Assembly: GCA_943704525.1 (NCBI GenBank)
Contig: CALSCQ010002103.1
Location: forward strand, 1 to 10,682
Direction of reading: 5' to 3'
Origin: Pigoraptor vietnamica
Taxonomy: Eukaryota > Opisthokonta > Filasterea
Length of the DNA stretch: 10,682 nt
Shown here: positions 7,401 to 10,682 of the stretch, one piece after another
Layout: every line of letters begins with the position of its first letter
Numbering within the stretch: position 1 is the first letter of the stretch
The notes under the pieces: generated by a model
Told to the model about the DNA's origin: nothing
The model's database searches: none
What the model saw: only the letters and a program-made list of their open reading frames with translations
Translations under genes and position numbers: made by a program

Positions 7401-10280
7401 AACGACGAGTGCGTCGTGGCCGATTGCGACCAGTGGTACCTCGACTATGGCAACGAGGACTGGAAGAAGCGCGTCGCCGAGTGAGTGCTCGATTTGCTGT
7501 CGCGTATAGCCGTTCTTTCTAAAAGAGCGCGTCGTCACTGTTGACATACTGTATGTGGCGGCTAATGCGTGTCCAACTTGTTTGGGCGCTTCCCGCCCAT
7601 TCACTTCTACGTGCCGTCGGCTATTCTCACCGTGTACTCACTCAACCTGTTACGATTTGCAGGGCGCTCGACCAGCTCGAGACGTTCAACGACGACACGA
7701 TGCACCAGTTCCGCCGGACTCTGGACTGGCTCCACGAGTGGGCGTGCTCGCGCTCGTACGGCCTTGGCTCGCGCGTGCCGTGGGACGAGAAGTACCTTAT
7801 CGAGTCGCTTTCGGATTCCACCATCTACATGGCCTACTATTCGGTCGCCCACCTCCTCCAGGGTGCGTATGCGGTTTCACTATGCGCGTGGTGTGTGTGT
7901 GTGTGTTTGTCCGTTGTTGTGTGCGTGTGGTTGTCCGTTGGACTGAGGGCTCGATAGATCGGTGGTCCAACCCACTGTCCTTGTATGTTATGCAATGCCG
8001 CACGCGTGCAATGGGTTGTCCCTCACACGCCTTTGTTCCACTATCAGGCGGCAGCCTTGATGGCAGCACGGGCGGTCCCCTCGGCATCCGCGCCCAGGAC
8101 CTCACCGACGCCGCGTGGAACTACGTGTTCTGCGGCGAGCAGTACGAGGCGTCGCAGGTTCGAATCCCGCGGGAGGCGCTCGACAAGCTCCGCGGAGAGT
8201 TTCTCTACTGGTATCCCCTGGACCTCCGCGTGTCGGGCAAAGACCTCGTGCCCAACCACCTCACGTTCTTCCTCTACAACCACGTGGCGATCTGGCCGGA
8301 CAAGGCCTTCTGGCCCCGCGCCGTCCGCGCCAACGGGCACCTTCTCATCAACTCTGAGAAGATGAGCAAGAGCACGGGCAACTTCAAGACGCTCTCGGAG
8401 GCGGTCGACGAGTACTCGGCCGACGCGATGCGCTTTGCCCTCGCCGACGCCGGCGACACGCTCGAGGACGCCAACTTTGTGGACGAGACGGCCAACGCCG
8501 CCATTCTCCGCCTCTACACGCTCATCGAGTGGATTAAGGTTGGCTGCCTGGGACACGAAAGTTGTCGGCAAAAGCGAGGGGGGAGACGTGTAGTGGTGCA
8601 TTAGCGAGGGGTGCATTGGTGCTCGGACAGAATTGTTAACGCACGTCGTACTTTCTTCTTCTTAGGAAACGGTTGCCGCGAAGGCGTCGCTCCGCACGGG
8701 ACCTCTCGAGTCGTTTGCCGAGCGCGTCTTTGAGAGCGAGATCAACCGCGCGATCCAGCGCACGGACGAGAACTACCACAAGTGGGTCACTTGATTTTCC
8801 ACCCTGCCGTTCTGTTGTTTCTCTGGTCCACGCGTCGTTCCCGTCGCTTCATGAGATGGCTTTAAACAGACTCTCTTCTTCGTCGTGTTGTGCCTCTCGC
8901 ACGCACTCGCCCTTTCTTTGTGACCATTCTATGCATCTGGTTCATATAGCCCTTGCTGCCAATTTGCAGGATGCTCTTCCGCGAGGCGCTCAAGACGGGC
9001 TTTTTCGACCTCCAGTCGGCCAAGGACCGCTACCGCGACATTGTGTCGAACGGCGGCGGCGCCGTTCACGCGGACCTCTTCTCCCGCTTTGCCGAAGTCC
9101 AGGCGCTCCTCCTTGCGCCCATCTGCCCGCACGTGGCGGAGCACATCTGGAGCCTCCTCGGAAAGGTACGATTCCCGCCTTTGTCTTTTTTGGGACAAAC
9201 TTGTGCCTCGATGCCGTGGTTTTTTTTTTTCCCCTTCTTGTGTTACTAATTTATTTAATTATTTTTATCCCTTTCAGTCGGGCCTTGCGGTGAAGGCGCC
9301 GTTCCCTGTGGCGGGTCACATTGACGAGGCGCTCCTTGCCGCGAGCGTCTATCTCGAGAAGACGGAGCACGAGCTCACTCTCCGCATGAAGGACGCCCTG
9401 CAGCCGAAGGTGCGTCCTCTTGGCACACCGAAATATTGATCGCTGTCCCTACGTGTTTTTACTGACATCGCTTTGCTGTTCTCCTCCTTCTCCTTCGTCC
9501 CGCTAAATCACTGATGCCGAGCAGAAGGGCAAGGTGAGCTACCAAAGGGTTACTGTCCAGCGTTTGTTTTGCAGCGCTTTCGCCCATATGTGCTCACAGT
9601 TGTTCTTGTTTTCTTCGTCCAGAACGCCGCGCCTGCGCCGACGTCTCTCACAACAGGGCAGCTCTACATCTCCTCCAGCTATCCCGAGTGGCAGCAGAAG
9701 ACGCTCGATGTCATGCGCTCGCTCTACAATGTGGGCATTTGTCGAAACAGAAGCCGTTTGTGTCAGCCGTTGTGGTGCAATGGCCGCCTGTGAACGCGTT
9801 CAAGATTGGTATCTGATCTCTGGTTATTTGCGTGCAGGCGTCGACGGGCTTCCCGGACAACAAGGCCATTCTCGAGCAGCTCAAGGACCTCCCGGCCGTC
9901 AAGCCACACATGAAGAAGCTCATGCCGTTCGTCCAGTTCGTCAAGGTGCGTGCGTGTGTGTCTGTGTGGTTTGAGTTGTTTGGTGGTGTGGTGGGGTGTG
10001 AGTGTTTGTGAATGTGCCTATATTAACCAGCGAATAACTATGTAAGTCACTAATCACTTCTGTGCCGCGCTGTGTTGTGCAGGATGCCGTTCGGGAGCAG
10101 GGCGCGTCTGCGATGAATCTCTCGCTGCCCTTCGACGAGGCCAAGGTGCTCACGGACAACCTCGGCTACCTTATGAAGAAGCTCAAGCTCAACGAGATGA
10201 CGGTCAAGCCGGCGTCCGAGCTCGACGAAAAGTCGCGCGAGGGCTGCGTGCCGGGCAAGCCGTTTGCGTTCTTTTCGTGA
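4461..10280 (+). CDS. LARS1: Cytosolic leucyl-tRNA synthetase (class I, archaeal/eukaryotic type)
   Basis: Charges tRNA-Leu with leucine and hydrolyses mischarged products. Exons: 4461-4493, 4614-4886, 5159-5219, 5357-5427, 5581-5721, 5969-6303, 6443-6956, 7095-7172, 7335-7480, 7663-7862, 8048-8538, 8666-8781, 8970-9165, 9278-9409, 9525-9533, 9623-9730, 9838-9945, 10083-10280. They total 3210 nt, 1069 residues, all phases agreeing. Catalytic domain: [13 protein letters not shown] with the HIGH motif at 64-67 and CTGMPIK; KMSKS at 722-726. CP1 editing domain: TLRPETMYGQTNCW near 300 and [15 protein letters not shown], with Asp401 matching the editing Asp (399 in human). A Lys/Glu-rich linker (about 124-150) matches the variable linker of human LARS1. 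The anticodon-binding and C-terminal domains follow. The protein stops after [11 protein letters not shown], about 110 residues before the human end. The start ATG (aacaATGg) has a good context, and an immediate GTGAGT donor follows codon 11. Confidence 0.96.
4984..5094 (+). repeat. 37-bp minisatellite, three copies, in leucyl-tRNA synthetase intron 2
   Basis: The unit starts cctgtgtgtggctgtgga and recurs at 4984, 5021 and 5058, exactly 37 bp apart, with a handful of substitutions. The period is not a multiple of three and the array lies wholly in the intron 4887-5158, so it does not encode protein. Confidence 0.95.
5273..5300 (+). repeat. 14-bp perfect tandem repeat (two copies) in intron 3
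   Basis: tgatgttgcgaccg occurs twice in direct succession. A diverged third relative, ctgatgctgcgacg, lies just upstream at 5251-5264. The array is inside the intron 5220-5356 of the leucyl-tRNA synthetase gene. Confidence 0.9.
5435..5472 (+). repeat. 20-bp-period direct repeat in intron 4
   Basis: catacttcaatatgattg is found at 5435-5452 and again at 5455-5472, just after the donor of the intron 5428-5580. It is AT-rich compared with the surrounding exons. Confidence 0.92.
6346..6358 (+). repeat. 13-C homopolymer in intron 6
   Basis: A run of 13 C follows a TTTTTTGGCT stretch inside the intron 6304-6442 of the leucyl-tRNA synthetase gene. It may serve as part of a pyrimidine tract; its exact length is prone to sequencing error. 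Confidence 0.9.
6957..7066 (+). repeat. GT/GC-rich tract at the 5' end of intron 7
   Basis: The intron 6957-7094 begins gtgaggcgtgtgtgcgtg and stays an alternating G/T and G/C run for about 110 nt, filling most of the intron. The same strand bias (GT on the coding strand) is seen in the introns starting at 453, 7863 and 9946. Confidence 0.9.
7191..7308 (+). repeat. 54-bp AT-rich minisatellite in intron 8 (two full copies and a stub)
   Basis: ttcacgcgtcaaaatta starts copies at 7191 and 7245, and a broken third copy (ttcacgcgaataattt) starts at 7299, all 54 bp apart. The core contains tattcttttaaaattgtacc. The array lies within the intron 7173-7334. Its period is 18 codons and it is open in a frame other than that of the synthetase, but that frame joins no conserved protein. 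Confidence 0.93.
7887..7944 (+). repeat. GT-rich tract in intron 10
   Basis: Near the donor end of the intron 7863-8047, the coding strand carries a GT run followed by TTGTCCG-containing near-duplicates (tttgtccgttgttgtgtg and gttgtccgttggactg). Confidence 0.8.
9525..9533 (+). other. 9-nt microexon of the leucyl-tRNA synthetase gene
   Basis: The three codons AAG GGC AAG (Lys-Gly-Lys) lie between an acceptor (gagcag) and a donor (gtgagct). The neighbouring coding exons end cleanly at 9409 (donor gtgcgt) and resume at 9623 (acceptor cgtccag), both in phase 0. The tripeptide falls where human LARS1 has AKGKK, which supports its being real. Skipping it would also keep the frame. An acceptor three bases upstream (ccgag) would give a 12-nt exon adding Gln. 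Confidence 0.65.
9946..10012 (+). repeat. GT-rich tract at the 5' end of the last intron
   Basis: The intron 9946-10082 opens gtgcgtgcgtgtgtgtctgt and continues as G/T-only sequence for most of 65 nt, with the same strand polarity as the other intronic GT tracts. Confidence 0.85.
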
Positions 10281-10366
10281 GAGAGTGTGAGAGTTGGAAG
10301 GAAAAGTGGTGGGAGAGAGCAGCAGGCAGAATGAAAGGATTTTGGGCCTTTGGGTAACATTGCGAG

Positions 10367-10392
10367 TTTATTTTTAGACATTTATTTTTAGA
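10367..10392 (+). repeat. 14-bp-period direct repeat in the 3' flank
   Basis: tttatttttaga is present at 10367-10378 and 10381-10392. It may lie in the leucyl-tRNA synthetase 3' untranslated region and could supply a U-rich processing element. Confidence 0.85.
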
Positions 10393-10419
10393 TCCTCCCG
10401 GCGTCAACGTCGACGCTTC

Positions 10420-10453
10420 CAAATTCGGCGCCGGCGTCGAGCATCCGAATTTG
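10420..10453. repeat. 9-bp inverted repeat, possible hairpin
   Basis: caaattcgg (10420-10428) is the exact reverse complement of ccgaatttg (10445-10453), with a 16-nt GC-rich loop between them. A stem of this size is modest and may be chance. Confidence 0.6.
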
Positions 10454-10636
10454 AGGCAATCGCCAAAAAATGCAATTTTTCGCTGCGTTTTGTACGCTTT
10501 TTGGCCCGAGAGTGTAACACGCCAAAAAGTGGGCGTTTGGTGAAAAACGTCGTGCGCTGGTTGGTGTAAAAAAAAAAGGCCAATTTTTGCTTTATTTTTC
10601 AATACATTTTCGCCGCTTTGCGCAATAATTTTTTCT

Positions 10637-10638
<2 letters not shown>

Positions 10639-10682
<44 letters not shown>
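10639..10682 (+). repeat. Poly-T run at the window edge
   Basis: Forty-four consecutive T, preceded by ttttctcc. It reaches the end of the window, so its real length is unknown. It may be an assembly end or the poly-A tail, in reverse orientation, of a retroposed element lying to the right. Confidence 0.95.

Larger units (their letters stand above)
10281..10682. other. 3' flank of the leucyl-tRNA synthetase gene, no gene seen
   Basis: After the TGA at 10278-10280 the sequence becomes AT-richer than the exons and holds small repeats: tttatttttaga twice 14 bp apart (10367 and 10381), a 9-bp inverted repeat (10420-10428 with 10445-10453), and three gccaaaaa/tttttggc motifs (10462, 10498, 10521). 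It must contain the 3' untranslated region. No AATAAA is visible. The open frame on the minus strand here has no recognisable motif. Confidence 0.6.

Noticed and set aside
8100-8180. A possible tRNA gene suggested by GGTTCGAATCC
   Set aside because: There is no A-box upstream at the right distance, the acceptor arms do not pair, and the sequence is continuous conserved coding exon of leucyl-tRNA synthetase.
8044-8616. A 190-residue minus-strand frame opposite the KMSKS exon
   Set aside because: It exists only because the conserved sense exon is GC-rich and stop-poor on its complement; no family motif is seen.
10639-10682. Telomere
   Set aside because: The run is pure T with no G-rich telomeric unit.

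Overview
This is nuclear DNA from a GC-rich, intron-dense eukaryote, most likely a unicellular one. Open frames are repeatedly interrupted by short introns (about 87 to 272 nt) with GT..AG ends. Splicing them out restores continuous, conserved proteins. Exons favour C/G third positions (CTC, CGC, AAG, GTC, ACG). No bacterial features (operons, Shine-Dalgarno sites, insertion sequences) are visible. I cannot name the species. The codon use and the GT/CA-rich introns would fit several GC-rich protists.

Layout: (1) 39-2476, plus strand: the 3' part of a class C (GABA-B-receptor-like) G-protein-coupled receptor, from TM2 through TM7 into a Ser/Thr-rich, coiled-coil cytoplasmic tail. The ligand-binding ectodomain and TM1 lie left of the window. 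(2) 2477-2976: a gene-free tail-to-tail spacer with a 68-bp tandem duplication. (3) 2977-4021, minus strand: a complete three-exon ALKBH2-type DNA dealkylase (275 residues) with all Fe(II)/2-oxoglutarate ligands present; one of its two introns looks like a GC-AG intron. (4) 4022-4460: a short divergent promoter region. (5) 4461-10280, plus strand: a complete 18-exon cytosolic leucyl-tRNA synthetase (1069 residues) with intact HIGH, KMSKS and editing-site motifs, a 9-nt microexon, and no C-terminal UNE-L-type extension. (6) 10281-10682: AT-richer 3' flank with small direct and inverted repeats, ending in a run of 44 T at the window edge.

The three genes have unrelated jobs: signalling at a membrane, repair of alkylated DNA, and charging of tRNA-Leu. 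They form no pathway cluster. The receptor and ALKBH genes are tail-to-tail; the ALKBH and leucyl-tRNA synthetase genes are head-to-head and probably share a promoter region. I found no new defence, mobile or biosynthetic system. The points most worth checking are in gene structure: a GC-AG intron, a 9-nt microexon, a candidate poison splice acceptor in the receptor, a Met at the expected finger residue of ALKBH2, and a recurring habit of local tandem duplications and sense-strand GT tracts inside introns.
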